Notes: generated from the sequence alone by a model not told the origin. Shown: positions 9,689-19,834, counted from the first letter of the stretch. The stretch: 64,000 nt of DNA from Afifella sp. IM 167 (GCF_020144925.1 NZ_NSLC01000008.1:62001-126000), one strand, 5' to 3'. Numbers and translations are program-made.

Positions 9689-10057
9689 TTACTTTTTCTT
9701 GCCGGCGATGGCTTTGGCCGGGCCCTTGCGGGTCCTGGCATTGGTATGCGTGCGCTGACCGCGAACCGGCAGGCCGCGGCGATGCCTCAGGCCGCGGTAG
9801 CAGCCGAGATCCATCAGACGCTTGATGTTCATCGCGGCTTCGCGGCGAAGATCGCCTTCCACGATGTAGTCGCGGTCGATCGCCTCGCGAATCAGCAGAA
9901 TCTCGGAATCGGAGAGTTCGTTCACCCTCCGCGCCATGTCGATATTGGCCTTCTCCACGATCTCTCGGGCCATGGCCGGACCGATACCGTGGATCGCCTG
10001 GAGGGCGACGACGACGCGCTTGTTCGTCGGAATGTTGACGCCAGCAATACGTGCCAC
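9689..10057 (-). CDS. rpsM: 30S ribosomal protein S13
   Basis: 122 residues: [19 protein letters not shown] at the start, the helix-hairpin-helix [31 protein letters not shown] and the basic tail ending AIAGKKK that reaches the P-site tRNA. S13 sits in the 30S head and forms the B1 bridges. Start codon is GTG at 10057 with AAGGAG upstream. First gene of the alpha operon, preceded by about 135 nt of leader that holds a terminator-like hairpin. Confidence 0.98.
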   Translation of the reverse strand: MARIAGVNIPTNKRVVVALQAIHGIGPAMAREIVEKANIDMARRVNELSDSEILLIREAIDRDYIVEGDLRREAAMNIKRLMDLGCYRGLRHRRGLPVRGQRTHTNARTRKGPAKAIAGKKK

Positions 10058-10133
10058 GCCTGTGCTCCTTCTTGTCTGGCGCTACCCGCGTCTCGCGGAG
10101 CGCCCCGTCTTCACCTGTTCGGGACGAAACGCC

Positions 10134-10174
10134 AAAAAACGACGCCCCAAGCTCAATCAAGCTTCGGCGCCGTT
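10134..10174 (-). terminator. Terminator-like hairpin in the rpsM leader (possible attenuator)
   Basis: Leftward transcript folds into a long stem: AACG/CGTT, then a GCGCC/GGCGT helix, a small internal loop, and AAGCT/AGCTT around a six-base loop, followed by six Ts (10134-10139). It sits between the rpsM promoter and rpsM itself, so it may act as an attenuator. It could equally be the end of the spc operon (adk stop is 84 bp upstream). Confidence 0.65.
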
Positions 10175-10197
10175 ATCCGCACTTCAGGATTGCGCCG

Positions 10198-10226
10198 GAG
10201 ATAGTCTTTCAGCGGCCTTTCGTCAA
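10198..10226 (-). promoter_or_regulatory. Predicted promoter of the alpha operon
   Basis: Leftward -35 TTGACG (10221-10226), exactly 17 bases, then -10 TATCTC (10198-10203). It lies just past the adk stop, and predicted transcription starts near 10191, before the hairpin and before rpsM. Confidence 0.6.
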
Positions 10227-10257
10227 CCGCTCCGCCCGAAATACGCAGGCGGGAAAC

Positions 10258-10914
10258 TCAGCCTTTCAGCTCCCCCATCACATCCTCGATCGCCGCGGCG
10301 ACCTTCTCGGGCGTCGCCATGCCGTCGACCGTCCTCAGCCTGCCCTTGGCGTAGTAGTAGCCAACCAGCGGCGAGGTATCCTTGTAGAACGCGTGCAGTC
10401 GGGTTCGCATCGTTTCCGCGTTGTCGTCGGCGCGACGCTTGAACTCGTGCGAGCCGCAGACGTCGCACACGCCTTCCACGGCAGGCTTCTTGTTCGCATC
10501 ATGGTAGATTTCGCCGCACTTGGCGCAGGTGTAGCGCCCCCCGACGCGTTCCACCAGTGCATCGTCGTCAACGGCGAGAAGAATCACGCCGTCGAGCGGC
10601 AATCCCTTCTCCGCCAGAAGCCCCTCGAGCGCGTCGGCCTGCTTCAGCGTGCGCGGAAACCCGTCGAGCACGAAGCCCTTGCGCACGTCGGGCTCGTCAA
10701 GGCGTTCGGAGATGATGTTGATCACCACCTCGTCGGGAACGAGCGAGCCCTGATCCATCAGAGCCTTGGCCTGCTTGCCGACCGGCGTTCCGGCAGCGGC
10801 GGCATCGCGCAGCATGTCGCCGGTGGAGAGCTGTACGAGACCGTGCTTTTCCACCAGCCTCTGGGCCTGGGTGCCCTTGCCAGCGCCCGGAGGCCCGAGA
10901 ATGATAAGCCTCAT
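10258..10914 (-). CDS. adk: Adenylate kinase
   Basis: 218 residues, long-form enzyme interconverting ATP + AMP and 2 ADP. P-loop GPPGAGKGTQ at residues 7-16, AMP-binding TGDMLRDAAA, the GFPRTLKQAD motif, and a LID domain with four cysteines (CAKC and CDVC), the zinc-binding type more usual in Gram-positives but found in many alphaproteobacteria. The ATG overlaps the secY stop (ATGA), so the two are translationally coupled. Cytoplasmic. Confidence 0.97.
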   Translation of the reverse strand: MRLIILGPPGAGKGTQAQRLVEKHGLVQLSTGDMLRDAAAAGTPVGKQAKALMDQGSLVPDEVVINIISERLDEPDVRKGFVLDGFPRTLKQADALEGLLAEKGLPLDGVILLAVDDDALVERVGGRYTCAKCGEIYHDANKKPAVEGVCDVCGSHEFKRRADDNAETMRTRLHAFYKDTSPLVGYYYAKGRLRTVDGMATPEKVAAAIEDVMGELKG

Positions 10915-12248
10915 CTGCGACGGCTCCCCCGGAGCTTCGTCTTCTTGACCAGGCCTTCATACTGATGCGCCAGCAGATGCCCCTGCACCTGGGAGACCGT
11001 ATCCATCGTCACCGACACCACGATCAGAAGCGAGGTGCCGCCGAAGTAGAAGGGAACCGAAAGCTCCGCGATCAGGAATTCCGGCAGCAGGCAGACGATG
11101 ACCAGATAGGCGGCACCGGCGACCGTGATGCGGGTCAGAACGTAGTCGATGTACTCGGCCGTACGCTGGCCCGGACGGATGCCCGGAATGAAGCCGCCAT
11201 GCTTCTTCAGCTGGTCGGCGGTGTCCTGCGGATTGAAGACGATCGCCGTGTAGAAGAAGGCGAAGAAGATGATCAGCGCCGCATAGATCGCCATGTGCAG
11301 CGGCTGGCCGCGGCCGAGCATCGCCGTCACCTGGGTGAGCCAGGCCGGACCCTGCGCCGCCGAGAAGTTCGCCACCGTGATCGGCAGCAGCAAGAGCGAG
11401 GAGGCGAAGATCGGCGGGATGACGCCCGACGTGTTGAGCTTCAGCGGCAGGTGCGAGGTGTCGCCCTGGAACATCCGGTTGCCCATCTGCCGCTTGGGAT
11501 ACTGGATGATGAGGCGGCGCTGCGCCCGCTCCATGAAGACGATGAAGGCGATGACGACGACGGCCAGAATGATCACCGTCAGGATCACCGGCGTCGAAAG
11601 CGCGCCCTGGCGCCCGAGCTCCAGCGTTCCGGCGGCGGCCGTCGGCAGGTTCGCCACGATGCCGGAGAAGATGATCAGCGAGATGCCGTTGCCGATGCCC
11701 CGCGAGGTGATCTGCTCGCCGAGCCACATCAGGAACACGGTGCCGCCGGTCAGCGTCACCACTGCGGTGAAGCGGAAGAACCAGCCCGGATCGGCGACGA
11801 TGCCCGAGGACGAGCCTTCCAGCCCGACGGCGATGCCGTAGGACTGCACGGTCGCCAGGACCACCGTCAGATAGCGGGTATACTGGTTGATGATCTTGCG
11901 GCCCTGCTCTCCTTCCTTCTTCAGCTGGTCGAGCTGCGGGATCACAGTCGTCATCAGCTGGATGATGATGGAGGCGGAGATGTAGGGCATGATGCCCAGG
12001 GCGAAGATCGCCATACGTCCGACGGCACCGCCGGCGAACATGTTGAAGACCCCGAGGATGCCCTGGGACTGCTGCTCGAAGGCCTGCTGAAGGGCCTCGA
12101 TGTTGATGCCCGGCAGCGGGATGTACGTGCCCAGCCGATAGACGAGCAGCGCGCCGAGGGTGAACCAGATCCTTTTCTTCAGCTCCGTCGCCTTCGAGAA
12201 GGCGCCGAAGTTGAGATTGGAGGCGAGCTGTTCGGCGGCGGAGGCCAT
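10911..12248 (-). CDS. secY: Protein translocase subunit SecY
   Basis: 445 residues, ten membrane helices, the channel of the Sec translocon. Seen: the N-terminal RIWFTLGALLVYRLGTYIPLPG, the plug region after it (FNMFAGGAVGRMAIFALGIMPYISASI), GIGNGISLIIFSGI, and the cytoplasmic GFIPGIRPGQRTAEYID loop that meets ribosome and SecA. Same direction as rplO, 20 bp behind it, and overlapping adk by four bases. Confidence 0.98.
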   Translation of the reverse strand: MASAAEQLASNLNFGAFSKATELKKRIWFTLGALLVYRLGTYIPLPGINIEALQQAFEQQSQGILGVFNMFAGGAVGRMAIFALGIMPYISASIIIQLMTTVIPQLDQLKKEGEQGRKIINQYTRYLTVVLATVQSYGIAVGLEGSSSGIVADPGWFFRFTAVVTLTGGTVFLMWLGEQITSRGIGNGISLIIFSGIVANLPTAAAGTLELGRQGALSTPVILTVIILAVVVIAFIVFMERAQRRLIIQYPKRQMGNRMFQGDTSHLPLKLNTSGVIPPIFASSLLLLPITVANFSAAQGPAWLTQVTAMLGRGQPLHMAIYAALIIFFAFFYTAIVFNPQDTADQLKKHGGFIPGIRPGQRTAEYIDYVLTRITVAGAAYLVIVCLLPEFLIAELSVPFYFGGTSLLIVVSVTMDTVSQVQGHLLAHQYEGLVKKTKLRGSRRR

Positions 12249-12268
12249 CAGAACTCCGAAGTGCTGGG

Positions 12269-12760
12269 TTACGCGTCTTCTTTGGCTTCAGGCGTCTGCG
12301 CCGGAGCGCTGACCTTGACCGAGCCGCCGGCCTTCTCGACCGCCTCGATCGCCGAGCGCGAGGCGCCCGCGACATCGATGGTGAGCTTGGCCGTCAGTTC
12401 GCCGCCGCCGAGGAGGCGGACGCCGTCCTTCGTGCGACGGATCACGCCGGCTTCCTTCAGCGCGGCGGCGTCGACCGTCTTCTTGGCGTCGAGCTTGCCC
12501 GCATCCACGGCCTGCTGCAGCCGGCCGAGATTGACCGTCGTGTAGTCCTTGCGGAAGATATTCGTGAAGCCGCGCTTCGGCAGGCGCCGATGCAGCGGCA
12601 TCTGGCCACCCTCGAAGCCCTTGATGGCGACGCCCGAGCGCGAGGTCTGGCCTTTCACGCCGCGGCCGCCGGTCTTGCCGAGGCCCGAGCCGATGCCGCG
12701 GCCGGGGCGCTTGCGCGCCTTGCCGGAGCCCGGATTGTCGGAAAGTTCATTGAGTTTCAT
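12269..12760 (-). CDS. rplO: 50S ribosomal protein L15
   Basis: 163 residues. Starts [20 protein letters not shown] with the glycine- and arginine-rich stretch [20 protein letters not shown] that threads into 23S r[21 protein letters not shown] follows. About 20 residues longer than E. coli L15, with an extra Ala/Glu-rich C-terminus. Sits between rpmD and secY. Confidence 0.98.
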   Translation of the reverse strand: MKLNELSDNPGSGKARKRPGRGIGSGLGKTGGRGVKGQTSRSGVAIKGFEGGQMPLHRRLPKRGFTNIFRKDYTTVNLGRLQQAVDAGKLDAKKTVDAAALKEAGVIRRTKDGVRLLGGGELTAKLTIDVAGASRSAIEAVEKAGGSVKVSAPAQTPEAKEDA

Positions 12761-12789
12761 GGGTTAAGCCCTGACTCGGAATCGATTTC

Positions 12790-12978
12790 TCAGCTCTCTT
12801 CGACGACGCGAACGAGATGCTGCACTTTGGCGATCATGCCGCGCGTTGCCGGCGTATCCGGCAGCGTCGAGCGGCGGCGCTGTTTGTTGAGGCCGAGGCC
12901 GATCAGCGTCTGGCGCTGGTCGGCGGGCCGGCGCAGAGGGCTGCCCGTCTGCTCAACGGTGACAGTCTTGTCAGCCAT
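12790..12978 (-). CDS. rpmD: 50S ribosomal protein L30
   Basis: 62 residues, a normal size for bacterial L30. [18 protein letters not shown] and the end [17 protein letters not shown] match the family fold that packs on 23S rRNA. Three bases separate it from rpsE, so coupled translation is likely. Confidence 0.97.
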   Translation of the reverse strand: MADKTVTVEQTGSPLRRPADQRQTLIGLGLNKQRRRSTLPDTPATRGMIAKVQHLVRVVEES

Positions 12979-12981
12979 TTC

Positions 12982-13566
12982 TTAGGCTCCCTGCGCTTCG
13001 GTGCCGGCCTCCGCCTGACGGCGGGACTGCAGCGTCGAGATCTTGATGCCACGGCGCGCTGCGACGGCCCGGGGGCTGTCCTGACGCTTCAGCGCGTCGA
13101 AGGTGGCGCGCACCATGTTGTAGGGGTTCGAGGTGCCGAGCGACTTGGCGACGACATCGTGCACGCCGAGCGTCTCGAAGACCGCGCGCATCGGACCGCC
13201 GGCGATGATGCCGGTACCGGCCGGAGCAGCGCGCATCAGCACCCGGCCCGCACCGTGGCGGCCGGCAATGTCGTGATGCAGCGTACGGCCCTCGCGCAGC
13301 GGCACGCGGATCATGGTGCGCTTTGCCGCCTCGGTCGCCTTGCGGATCGCCTCCGGCACCTCGCGCGCCTTGCCGTGGCCGAAGCCGACGCGGCCGCGCT
13401 GGTCACCGACCACCACGAGCGCGGCGAAGCCGAAGCGACGACCGCCCTTCACCACCTTGGCGACGCGGTTGATGTGCACGAGCTTGTCGACGAATTCGCT
13501 GTCGACCTTGTCGTCACGCTCCCTGCGTCCGCCACCGCGATTTGATCGTTCTCTGTGCTGCGCCAT
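12982..13566 (-). CDS. rpsE: 30S ribosomal protein S5
   Basis: 194 residues. The double-stranded-RNA-binding N-terminal domain starts around [18 protein letters not shown], with the [19 protein letters not shown] loop where E. coli ram and spectinomycin mutations fall; the C-terminal domain has [19 protein letters not shown]. It lines the mRNA entry of the 30S body. [10 protein letters not shown]-rich N-terminal tail and an Ala/Glu-rich C-terminus are extra to the E. coli protein. Confidence 0.98.
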   Translation of the reverse strand: MAQHRERSNRGGGRRERDDKVDSEFVDKLVHINRVAKVVKGGRRFGFAALVVVGDQRGRVGFGHGKAREVPEAIRKATEAAKRTMIRVPLREGRTLHHDIAGRHGAGRVLMRAAPAGTGIIAGGPMRAVFETLGVHDVVAKSLGTSNPYNMVRATFDALKRQDSPRAVAARRGIKISTLQSRRQAEAGTEAQGA

Positions 13567-13630
13567 GAATTTTTCGTCCGTGTGTCTGCTCGTCTGCCGG
13601 GCGTCCCGGCGGGCTCGCTGGCTTTATTGC

Positions 13631-14005
13631 TTAGAACTGCAGCCCGGCTTCACGCGCGGCATCCGCCAGCGCCTTGATCCGGCCGTGATAGATATAGCTT
13701 CCGCGGTCGAACTGCACGTTTTCGACGCCCGCCGCCTTCGCCCTTTCGGCGACCAGGCGGCCGACTTCCGAAGCCGCGTCCCGGTTGGCGCCGGTCTTCA
13801 GCTTCTCGCGCAGCTCCTTGTCGAGCGTGGAGGCAGCCGCCACCGTATGCCCGCGCACATCGTCGATGATCTGCGCATAGATGTGCTGCGAGGAGCGGAA
13901 GACCGAGAGCCTCGGCCGACCGAACGCCACTTTCCTCAGCGCGCTGCGAACCCGGCCCCTGCGGCGGTCCGTGCGCATGCGCTGGCGCGTATTTGAGATA
14001 CCCAT
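13631..14005 (-). CDS. rplR: 50S ribosomal protein L18
   Basis: 124 residues. [20 protein letters not shown] and the C-terminal [20 protein letters not shown] are the family signatures. L18 binds 5S rRNA together with L5 and attaches it to the central protuberance. The N-terminus ([17 protein letters not shown]) is basic, as expected. Between rplF and rpsE. Confidence 0.98.
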   Translation of the reverse strand: MGISNTRQRMRTDRRRGRVRSALRKVAFGRPRLSVFRSSQHIYAQIIDDVRGHTVAAASTLDKELREKLKTGANRDAASEVGRLVAERAKAAGVENVQFDRGSYIYHGRIKALADAAREAGLQF

Positions 14006-14017
14006 CGTCCCGCTCCG

Positions 14018-14551
14018 TTACTTCTTCTTGCCTTCCTTGCGGAAGATGCGTTCCTCGGCGTACTTCACGCCCTTGCCCTTGTAGGGCTCCGGCGGACGCC
14101 AGCCGCGAATTTCGGCGGCCACCTGGCCCACCACCTGCTTGTCGATGCCGGAGATGATGATCTCCGTCGGCCTCGGCGTGGCAATCTCGATACCCTCCGG
14201 CACGGGGTAGTTCACCTCGTGGCTGTAGCCGAGCGACAGGGAAAGGTTCTTGCCCTGCGCCGCGGCGCGGTAGCCGACGCCGTTGATCTCAAGCCGCCGC
14301 TGAAAGCCCTCGCTCACCCCGGTGACGATGTTCTGCACCAAGGTGCGCGACATGCCCCAGGCCGAACGGGCCTCCTTGGACTTGTTGATCGGATCGATCT
14401 GGATGCCGTCCTCGCCCATGGCGACCGTCACTTCGTCGACCAGCTCCACGGAAAGCTCGCCCTTCGGGCCCTTCGCCTTCACCGTCTTGCCTTCGACCGA
14501 AGCGTTGACCCCGGAGGGGATGACGACCGGCTTTTTGCCAATTCGCGACAT
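14018..14551 (-). CDS. rplF: 50S ribosomal protein L6
   Basis: 177 residues in the expected two repeated domains: [19 protein letters not shown] at the start and, in the second half, [18 protein letters not shown] and [18 protein letters not shown], the conserved C-terminal rRNA contact near the factor-binding site. Twelve bases upstream of rplR. Confidence 0.98.
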   Translation of the reverse strand: MSRIGKKPVVIPSGVNASVEGKTVKAKGPKGELSVELVDEVTVAMGEDGIQIDPINKSKEARSAWGMSRTLVQNIVTGVSEGFQRRLEINGVGYRAAAQGKNLSLSLGYSHEVNYPVPEGIEIATPRPTEIIISGIDKQVVGQVAAEIRGWRPPEPYKGKGVKYAEERIFRKEGKKK

Positions 14552-14580
14552 GATTTCTGTCTCGCTTCTTCAGGCCGGCC

Positions 14581-14979
14581 CTAAAAGACCCGGCACAGAA
14601 CCTCGCCGCCCACATTGTGCTCGCGCGCGTCGTAATCGGCCATCACGCCCTTCGGCGTCGACAGGATCGACACGCCCAGCCCCTTGTGGACGACGGGGAT
14701 GGATTTCACGGAGGTGTACACCCGGCGGCCCGGCGTGGACACACGCTGAATCTCGCGGATCACCGGCGTGCCCTCGGCATATTTCAGCTCGATCTGCACT
14801 TCGGCGGTGCCGTTGGAATGCTCGACTTCCGAATAGCCGCGGATATAGCCTTCGGCCTGGAGCACGTCGAGGACGCGCACCCTCAGCTTGGAGGACGGCG
14901 ATGAAACCGAGGTCCGCCCGCGGCTCTGCGCGTTGCGGATACGTGTCAGCATATCGCCGAGAGGATCGTTCACAGACAT
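14581..14979 (-). CDS. rpsH: 30S ribosomal protein S8
   Basis: 132 residues: [18 protein letters not shown] at the N-terminus and [20 protein letters not shown] with GGEVLCRVF at the end, typical of S8, which binds 16S helix 21 early in assembly. In E. coli S8 also represses the spc operon from a mimic site near rplE; no such site was identified by eye here. Confidence 0.98.
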   Translation of the reverse strand: MSVNDPLGDMLTRIRNAQSRGRTSVSSPSSKLRVRVLDVLQAEGYIRGYSEVEHSNGTAEVQIELKYAEGTPVIREIQRVSTPGRRVYTSVKSIPVVHKGLGVSILSTPKGVMADYDAREHNVGGEVLCRVF

Positions 14980-14989
14980 GGTCTTGCCC

Positions 14990-15295
14990 TTACCAGCTCG
15001 ACTTCACGAGGCCGGGGATCTTCCCCTCATTGCCCAGATCGCGCAGCGCCACACGGCTCATCTTGAGCTTGCGATAGAAGGCGCGCGGACGACCGGTCAC
15101 CTCGCAACGGTTGCGCACTCGCGAAGGCGAGGAATTACGCGGAAGCTTGGCGAGCTTCAGCCGCGCGGCGAAGCGCTCCTGGTCCGACAGGCTCTCGTCC
15201 GCCGCCAGTGCCTTCAGCGTCTCGCGCTTGGCCGCATACTGCTTCACCAGCTTCATCCGCCGCTGGTTCTTCTCGATCGCGCTCTTTTTCGCCAT
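14990..15295 (-). CDS. rpsN: 30S ribosomal protein S14, zinc-independent form
   Basis: 101 residues, the long C-minus form: only one cysteine ([20 protein letters not shown]), so no zinc site. The start [20 protein letters not shown] and end GLVKSSW are standard. S14 sits in the 30S head. Ten bases separate it from rpsH. Confidence 0.98.
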   Translation of the reverse strand: MAKKSAIEKNQRRMKLVKQYAAKRETLKALAADESLSDQERFAARLKLAKLPRNSSPSRVRNRCEVTGRPRAFYRKLKMSRVALRDLGNEGKIPGLVKSSW

Positions 15296-15340
15296 CTAAT
15301 AAGCCTCTCTCGTCCCTGCCGCGTCTAGCGGGCTCGCCCG

Positions 15341-15913
15341 CTACTGCCGGAAGGGGAAGTTGAATGCCTTGAGGAGCGCACGCCCCTCTTCGTCCGTCTG
15401 CGCCGTCGTGCAGACGATGATGTCCATACCCCAGATCTGCTCGACCTTGTCGTAGTTCACTTCCGGGAACACGATGTGCTCCTTGATGCCGAGGGCGTAG
15501 TTGCCCCGCCCGTCGAAGCTCTTCGGGTCGAGGCCGCGGAAGTCGCGCACGCGCGGCAGGGCGACGTTGATCAGACGGTCGACGAACTCGAACATCCTCT
15601 CGCGCCGCAGCGTCACCTTGGTGCCGACGGCCATGCCCTCGCGCAGCTTGAAGGTGGCGATCGACTTGCGTGCCCGGGTGATGACCGGCTTCTGGCCGGC
15701 GATCAGCGCCAGATCCTCGGCGGCCGACTGCACCTTCTTGGAATCGCTCACGGCCTCGCCGATGCCCATGTTGAGCACGACCTTGTCCAGCCGCGGCACG
15801 ACCATGGGATTGGCGTAGCCGAACTCTTCCTTGAGCTTCGGCACGACCTCGTCGCGGTAGAGTGCCCGGAGCCGCGGCTCGTAGGACTCAATGTCGAAAG
15901 CGGCCTCAGCCAT
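15341..15913 (-). CDS. rplE: 50S ribosomal protein L5
   Basis: 190 residues from the ATG at 15913, which overlaps the rplX stop by eight bases. [55 protein letters not shown] and [15 protein letters not shown] identify L5, which carries 5S rRNA in the central protuberance and contacts P-site tRNA. An in-frame start 23 codons upstream would invade rplX and lacks family similarity. Confidence 0.98.
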   Translation of the reverse strand: MAEAAFDIESYEPRLRALYRDEVVPKLKEEFGYANPMVVPRLDKVVLNMGIGEAVSDSKKVQSAAEDLALIAGQKPVITRARKSIATFKLREGMAVGTKVTLRRERMFEFVDRLINVALPRVRDFRGLDPKSFDGRGNYALGIKEHIVFPEVNYDKVEQIWGMDIIVCTTAQTDEEGRALLKAFNFPFRQ

Positions 15914-16223
15914 CGATGGTTTCTCCCGAACGCTTGGAGACGCGGACCTTGCGACCGTCGTCCAGGAAGCGGAAGCCGACACGCGTCGCCTTGCCCGATT
16001 CCCGGTCCTCGATCGCCAGGTTGGAAAGATGGATCGGCGCTTCCTTGCGCACGATTCCGCCTTCCTCGCTCGCGGTCTGGCGCTGATGCCGGGTGATCAT
16101 GTTCACCCCGCGGACCAGCGCCCGGTTGTCTTTCGGCATCACACGGATCACCTCGCCCGACCGGCCTTTATCCTTGCCGGCGAGCACTACGACCCTGTCG
16201 CCCTTCTTGATCTTCGCGGCCAT
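15906..16223 (-). CDS. rplX: 50S ribosomal protein L24
   Basis: 105 residues. The KOW motif is at the N-terminus ([20 protein letters not shown]), then [18 protein letters not shown] and a C-terminal extension ending SGETIDG. L24 is an assembly initiator on 23S rRNA. The ATG at 16223 was chosen; a TTG two codons upstream is possible. Ends inside the start of rplE. Confidence 0.97.
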   Translation of the reverse strand: MAAKIKKGDRVVVLAGKDKGRSGEVIRVMPKDNRALVRGVNMITRHQRQTASEEGGIVRKEAPIHLSNLAIEDRESGKATRVGFRFLDDGRKVRVSKRSGETIDG

Positions 16224-16239
16224 CGTCAAAAAACCCTTT

Positions 16240-16608
16240 TCACAGCACTTCCGGCGCCAGCGAGATGATCTTCATGTGGTTCTTGGCGCGCAACTCGCGC
16301 GGAACCGGGCCGAAGATACGCGTGCCGACCGGCTCTTTCTGGTTGTTGACCAGAACGGCCGCATTCTTGTCGAAGCGGATGACGCTTCCGTCCGCCCGAC
16401 GGATGTCCTTGGCCGTGCGAACCACGACCGCCTTCATCACATCGCCCTTCTTCACGCGACCGCGCGGAATGGCCTCCTTCACGGAAACCACGATGATGTC
16501 GCCGACATGGGCATATTTGCGCTTCGAGCCGCCGAGCACCTTGATGCACTGCACGCGGCGCGCGCCGGAATTATCCGCCACATCGAGGTTGGTCTGCATC
16601 TGGATCAT
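16240..16608 (-). CDS. rplN: 50S ribosomal protein L14
   Basis: 122 residues with the near-invariant start [18 protein letters not shown] and the body [20 protein letters not shown], then [14 protein letters not shown]-like ending ([14 protein letters not shown]). L14 sits at the subunit interface and forms bridges B5/B8. First gene of the classical spc operon, here simply continuing from rpsQ. Confidence 0.98.
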   Translation of the reverse strand: MIQMQTNLDVADNSGARRVQCIKVLGGSKRKYAHVGDIIVVSVKEAIPRGRVKKGDVMKAVVVRTAKDIRRADGSVIRFDKNAAVLVNNQKEPVGTRIFGPVPRELRAKNHMKIISLAPEVL

Positions 16609-16645
16609 CGCCCGACGTCCTTCTTGTTCTTCGCTTGCCGGAGCC

Positions 16646-16918
16646 TCAGCCCCGGGCCTCGTCCGTTGCGCCGGCTTCGCTCGGAATATCCTTGCCGAGC
16701 GCGAGCCACTTTTTCGATTTCGAGATCGGACGCGTCTCCTGGATGAAGATCACGTCACCGACCTTGAACTGGTTCTCCGGATCGTGCGCCTGGTACTTCT
16801 TCGTACGACGCACGGTCTTCTTCAGGAGCGGGTGCGTGAAGCGGCGCTCCACGTCGACGGTGACCGTCTTGTCGGAGCTGTCGCTCACCACCGTCCCCTG
16901 CAACACGCGTTTCGGCAT
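16646..16918 (-). CDS. rpsQ: 30S ribosomal protein S17
   Basis: 90 residues from the ATG at 16918. [19 protein letters not shown], the OB-fold strand [20 protein letters not shown] and [18 protein letters not shown] mark S17, an early 16S-binding protein. An extension after the fold ([13 protein letters not shown]) is acidic. Ten bases follow rpmC. Confidence 0.98.
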   Translation of the reverse strand: MPKRVLQGTVVSDSSDKTVTVDVERRFTHPLLKKTVRRTKKYQAHDPENQFKVGDVIFIQETRPISKSKKWLALGKDIPSEAGATDEARG

Positions 16919-16928
16919 CGTTCGCTCC

Positions 16929-17135
16929 TTAAGCCTTCTTCGCCGAGGCGCGCTTCTGCTGCGCCGCGATCGTCTTGATGCGCGCAATCGTGCGACGGAC
17001 CTCGCGAACGCGCGCGGTCTTTTCCAGCTGGCCGGTCGCCTGCTGGAAACGCAGATTGAGCTGCTCTTTCTTCAACCGCGCCAGCTCGTCCGTGAGCTCG
17101 TCGGCGGTCTTGGTGTTCAATTCGCTCGCCTTCAT
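16929..17135 (-). CDS. rpmC: 50S ribosomal protein L29
   Basis: 68 residues, two long helices: [20 protein letters not shown] and [20 protein letters not shown], then [20 protein letters not shown]29 stands by the exit tunnel and helps to form the docking site for trigger factor and SRP. Only 11 bases from rplP. Confidence 0.97.
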   Translation of the reverse strand: MKASELNTKTADELTDELARLKKEQLNLRFQQATGQLEKTARVREVRRTIARIKTIAAQQKRASAKKA

Positions 17136-17146
17136 GGCCTTGTCCC

Positions 17147-17560
17147 TTACTCGCCGATCCGGGTGACGACACGCGTCTTCACCGGCAGCTTGGCCGCGCC
17201 GAGGCGAAGCGCCTCGCGCGCCGTGACCTCGGCAACGCCGTCGATCTCGAACATGATGCGACCCGGATGGACGCGGGCGGCCCAGTATTCCGGCGTGCCC
17301 TTGCCCTTACCCATGCGCACTTCCGTCGGCTTGGAAGAAACCGGCAGGTCGGGGAAGATGCGGATCCACACCCGGCCGGCACGCTTCATGTGACGCGTGA
17401 TGGCGCGGCGGGCCGCCTCGATCTGGCGCGCGGTGATCCGCTCCGGCTCGACGGCCTTCAGGCCGAAAGAGCCGAAATTGAGGTCCGTTCCACCCTTCGC
17501 CGTGCCGTGGATGCGGCCCTTATGCGCCTTGCGGAACTTTGTGCGCTTGGGTTGCAGCAT
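17147..17560 (-). CDS. rplP: 50S ribosomal protein L16
   Basis: 137 residues starting [19 protein letters not shown], with [18 protein letters not shown] and the [16 protein letters not shown] loop that points to the A-site tRNA elbow. Complete and of usual length. Between rpsC and rpmC. Confidence 0.98.
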   Translation of the reverse strand: MLQPKRTKFRKAHKGRIHGTAKGGTDLNFGSFGLKAVEPERITARQIEAARRAITRHMKRAGRVWIRIFPDLPVSSKPTEVRMGKGKGTPEYWAARVHPGRIMFEIDGVAEVTAREALRLGAAKLPVKTRVVTRIGE

Positions 17561-17582
17561 TTTCTTCTCTCAATCCTTCGGG

Positions 17583-18281
17583 TCAGGCCGAGGCGCCGCG
17601 ACGGGAAGCCTCGGGCCCCTCAAGGAGGCGCTTCTCGGAGGCGAACGGGTCGTGCTCCAGGATCTCGCCCTTGAACACCCAGACTTTGATGCCGATCGTG
17701 CCGTAGGCCGTATGGGCCGTGGCCGTGCCGTAATCGATATCGGCGCGCAGCGTATGCAGCGGCACCCGCCCCTCGCGATACCATTCCGCGCGGGCGATCT
17801 CGGCGCCGCCGAGGCGGCCGCCGCAGGCGATCCGAATGCCCTGGGCGCCGAGGCGCATCGCCGACTGCACCGAGCGCTTCATGGCGCGCCGAAAGGCGAC
17901 GCGGCGCTCCAGCTGCTGGGCGATCGACTGCGCGATCAGCGTGGCGTCGATCTCCGGCTTGCGGACTTCCACGATGTTGATGTGGACTTCCGAGTCGGTG
18001 AGGCGCGCCACCTTGCGGCGCAGCTTCTCGATGTCGGCGCCCTTCTTGCCGATGACGATGCCCGGCCGGGCAGTATGGATCGTGACGCGGCACTTCTTGT
18101 GCGGACGCTCGATCACGATCTTGGAGACCGCGGCCTGCTTCAGGTCGTCCATCAGCGCGGCGCGGATCCGCAGATCCTCGTGCAGCAACGGACCGTATTC
18201 CGCGTCATTGGCGAACCAGCGCGAATCCCAGGTCTTGTTGATGCCGAGCCTCAGCCCGATCGGATTGACTTTCTGTCCCAT
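17583..18281 (-). CDS. rpsC: 30S ribosomal protein S3
   Basis: 232 residues: [20 protein letters not shown] at the start, a KH domain with the [12 protein letters not shown] loop ([14 protein letters not shown]), and the C-terminal domain with [21 protein letters not shown]3 forms part of the mRNA entry and helicase site of the 30S. Ends with an Arg-rich tail. Confidence 0.98.
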   Translation of the reverse strand: MGQKVNPIGLRLGINKTWDSRWFANDAEYGPLLHEDLRIRAALMDDLKQAAVSKIVIERPHKKCRVTIHTARPGIVIGKKGADIEKLRRKVARLTDSEVHINIVEVRKPEIDATLIAQSIAQQLERRVAFRRAMKRSVQSAMRLGAQGIRIACGGRLGGAEIARAEWYREGRVPLHTLRADIDYGTATAHTAYGTIGIKVWVFKGEILEHDPFASEKRLLEGPEASRRGASA

Positions 18282-18298
18282 ACCTTGCTCCCCGGCGC

Positions 18299-18679
18299 TT
18301 AGGCCGCGTCCTCGACTTCGCGCACGACGATGGTGAGATTTGAAAACGGCTTGGTGATGCGTCCCACCCTGCCGCGTGCCCTGGGCGAGAAACGCTTCAT
18401 CACCAGCGCCTTGCCCACATGGGCTTCCGCCACGACCAGGCTGTCCACGTCCAGATCGTGATTGTTCTCCGCATTCGCAATGGCGCTTTCCAGGGTCTTT
18501 TTCACCTGGAAGGCGATCCGCTTGCGCGAGAAGGTCAGGTCGGCGAGCGCCGACGACACCTTCTTGCCGCGGATAAGGCCGGCGACGAGGTTCAGCTTCT
18601 GCGGGGAAACGCGGATCATCCGCGCCACCGCCCTGGCCTCGTTGTCGCCGAGCGCCCGCTCACGCTTGGGCTTGCCCAT
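18299..18679 (-). CDS. rplV: 50S ribosomal protein L22
   Basis: 126 residues from ATG at 18679, two bases after rps[21 protein letters not shown], the long beta-hairpin region and [16 protein letters not shown] identify L22, whose hairpin lines the exit tunnel at the macrolide constriction. The frame is open much further upstream, but that stretch overlaps rpsS and shows no family match. Confidence 0.98.
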   Translation of the reverse strand: MGKPKRERALGDNEARAVARMIRVSPQKLNLVAGLIRGKKVSSALADLTFSRKRIAFQVKKTLESAIANAENNHDLDVDSLVVAEAHVGKALVMKRFSPRARGRVGRITKPFSNLTIVVREVEDAA

Positions 18680-18681
18680 CG

Positions 18682-18960
18682 TTACTTCCTCTTCGCCTTC
18701 TTGTCCGCCGCATGCCCGTAATAGGTGCGCGTCGGAGCGAATTCGCCGAACTTGTGTCCGATCATGTCCTCGGTCACGAGCACGGGAATGTGCTTGTGAC
18801 CGTTGTGGACGCCGAAAGTGAGCCCGACGAACTGGGGCAGGATCGTGGAACGACGGCTCCAGATCTTGATCACTTCCTTGCGGCCGGACTCGCGCGCCTT
18901 CTCTGACTTCTTGAGAAGGAAGCCGTCGAAGAACGGGCCTTTCCAAACTGAACGTGCCAC
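18682..18960 (-). CDS. rpsS: 30S ribosomal protein S19
   Basis: 92 residues, the standard length, if it starts with GTG at 18960 (reading [14 protein letters not shown]). [20 protein letters not shown] and [16 protein letters not shown] are diagnostic. S19 partners S13 in the 30S head. No ATG fits; earlier in-frame starts would add unrelated residues. Confidence 0.97.
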   Translation of the reverse strand: MARSVWKGPFFDGFLLKKSEKARESGRKEVIKIWSRRSTILPQFVGLTFGVHNGHKHIPVLVTEDMIGHKFGEFAPTRTYYGHAADKKAKRK

Positions 18961-18994
18961 TTCGCCTAAACTCCTGATGCTCGTTCCCGGCCCG

Positions 18995-19831
18995 TCACTT
19001 CTTACGGGTGTGCCGGGAGCGGACGATGTACTTTTGCGACGCCTTGTTGGAACGCGTGCGCTTGCCCTTGGTCGGCTTGCCCCAAGGCGTGACCGGATGC
19101 CGGCCGCCCGAGGTACGCCCTTCACCACCGCCATGCGGATGGTCGATCGGGTTCATTGCAACGCCGCGCACGCTCGGACGACGTCCGAGCCAGCGCGAAC
19201 GCCCGGCCTTGCCGAGGTTGACGTTGGAATGATCCGGGTTCGAAACCGCACCGACGGTCGCCATGCAGGTGCCGTGGACGAGACGCTGCTCGCCCGAACC
19301 GAGACGGATGACCGTGTAGCCCTGGTCGCGGCCGACGATCTGCGCATAAGCACCCGCCGAGCGCGCCATCTGGCCGCCACGGCCCGGCTTCAGCTCCACA
19401 TTGTGGATGATCGTGCCCACCGGCATGGAGCGCAGCGGCATGGCGTTACCCGGCTTCACGTCGACATTCGACTGGCCGGCGATGATCGTGTCGCCTTCCG
19501 CCAGGCGCTGCGGCGCCAGGATGTAGGAAATCTCGCCGTCCTCGTAACGCACGAGGGCGATGAACGCGGAGCGGTTCGGATCGTATTCCAGACGCTCCAC
19601 CTTGCCGGCCACGTCGAACTTGCGACGCTTGAAGTCGATGATGCGGTAGGCGCGCTTGTGCCCGCCACCACGACGACGCGCGGTCGCCCGGCCGAAATTG
19701 TTACGCCCGCCCGACTTCGTCAGACCCTCCGTCAGGCTCTTTTCCGGCTTGCCGGTCCAGAGGCCAGAGCGGTCGACGAGAACCAGCTGGCGCTGGCCCG
19801 GCGTACGCGGATTGAAGGTTTTCAAAGCCAT
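18995..19831 (-). CDS. rplB: 50S ribosomal protein L2
   Basis: 278 residues. The N-terminal [16 protein letters not shown], the OB/SH3 core with [19 protein letters not shown], and the C-terminal [20 protein letters not shown] with its conserved His by the peptidyl transferase centre are all intact. L2 is needed for subunit association. Three bases separate it from rplW. Confidence 0.98.
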   Translation of the reverse strand: MALKTFNPRTPGQRQLVLVDRSGLWTGKPEKSLTEGLTKSGGRNNFGRATARRRGGGHKRAYRIIDFKRRKFDVAGKVERLEYDPNRSAFIALVRYEDGEISYILAPQRLAEGDTIIAGQSNVDVKPGNAMPLRSMPVGTIIHNVELKPGRGGQMARSAGAYAQIVGRDQGYTVIRLGSGEQRLVHGTCMATVGAVSNPDHSNVNLGKAGRSRWLGRRPSVRGVAMNPIDHPHGGGEGRTSGGRHPVTPWGKPTKGKRTRSNKASQKYIVRSRHTRKK

Positions 19832-19834
19832 GGC

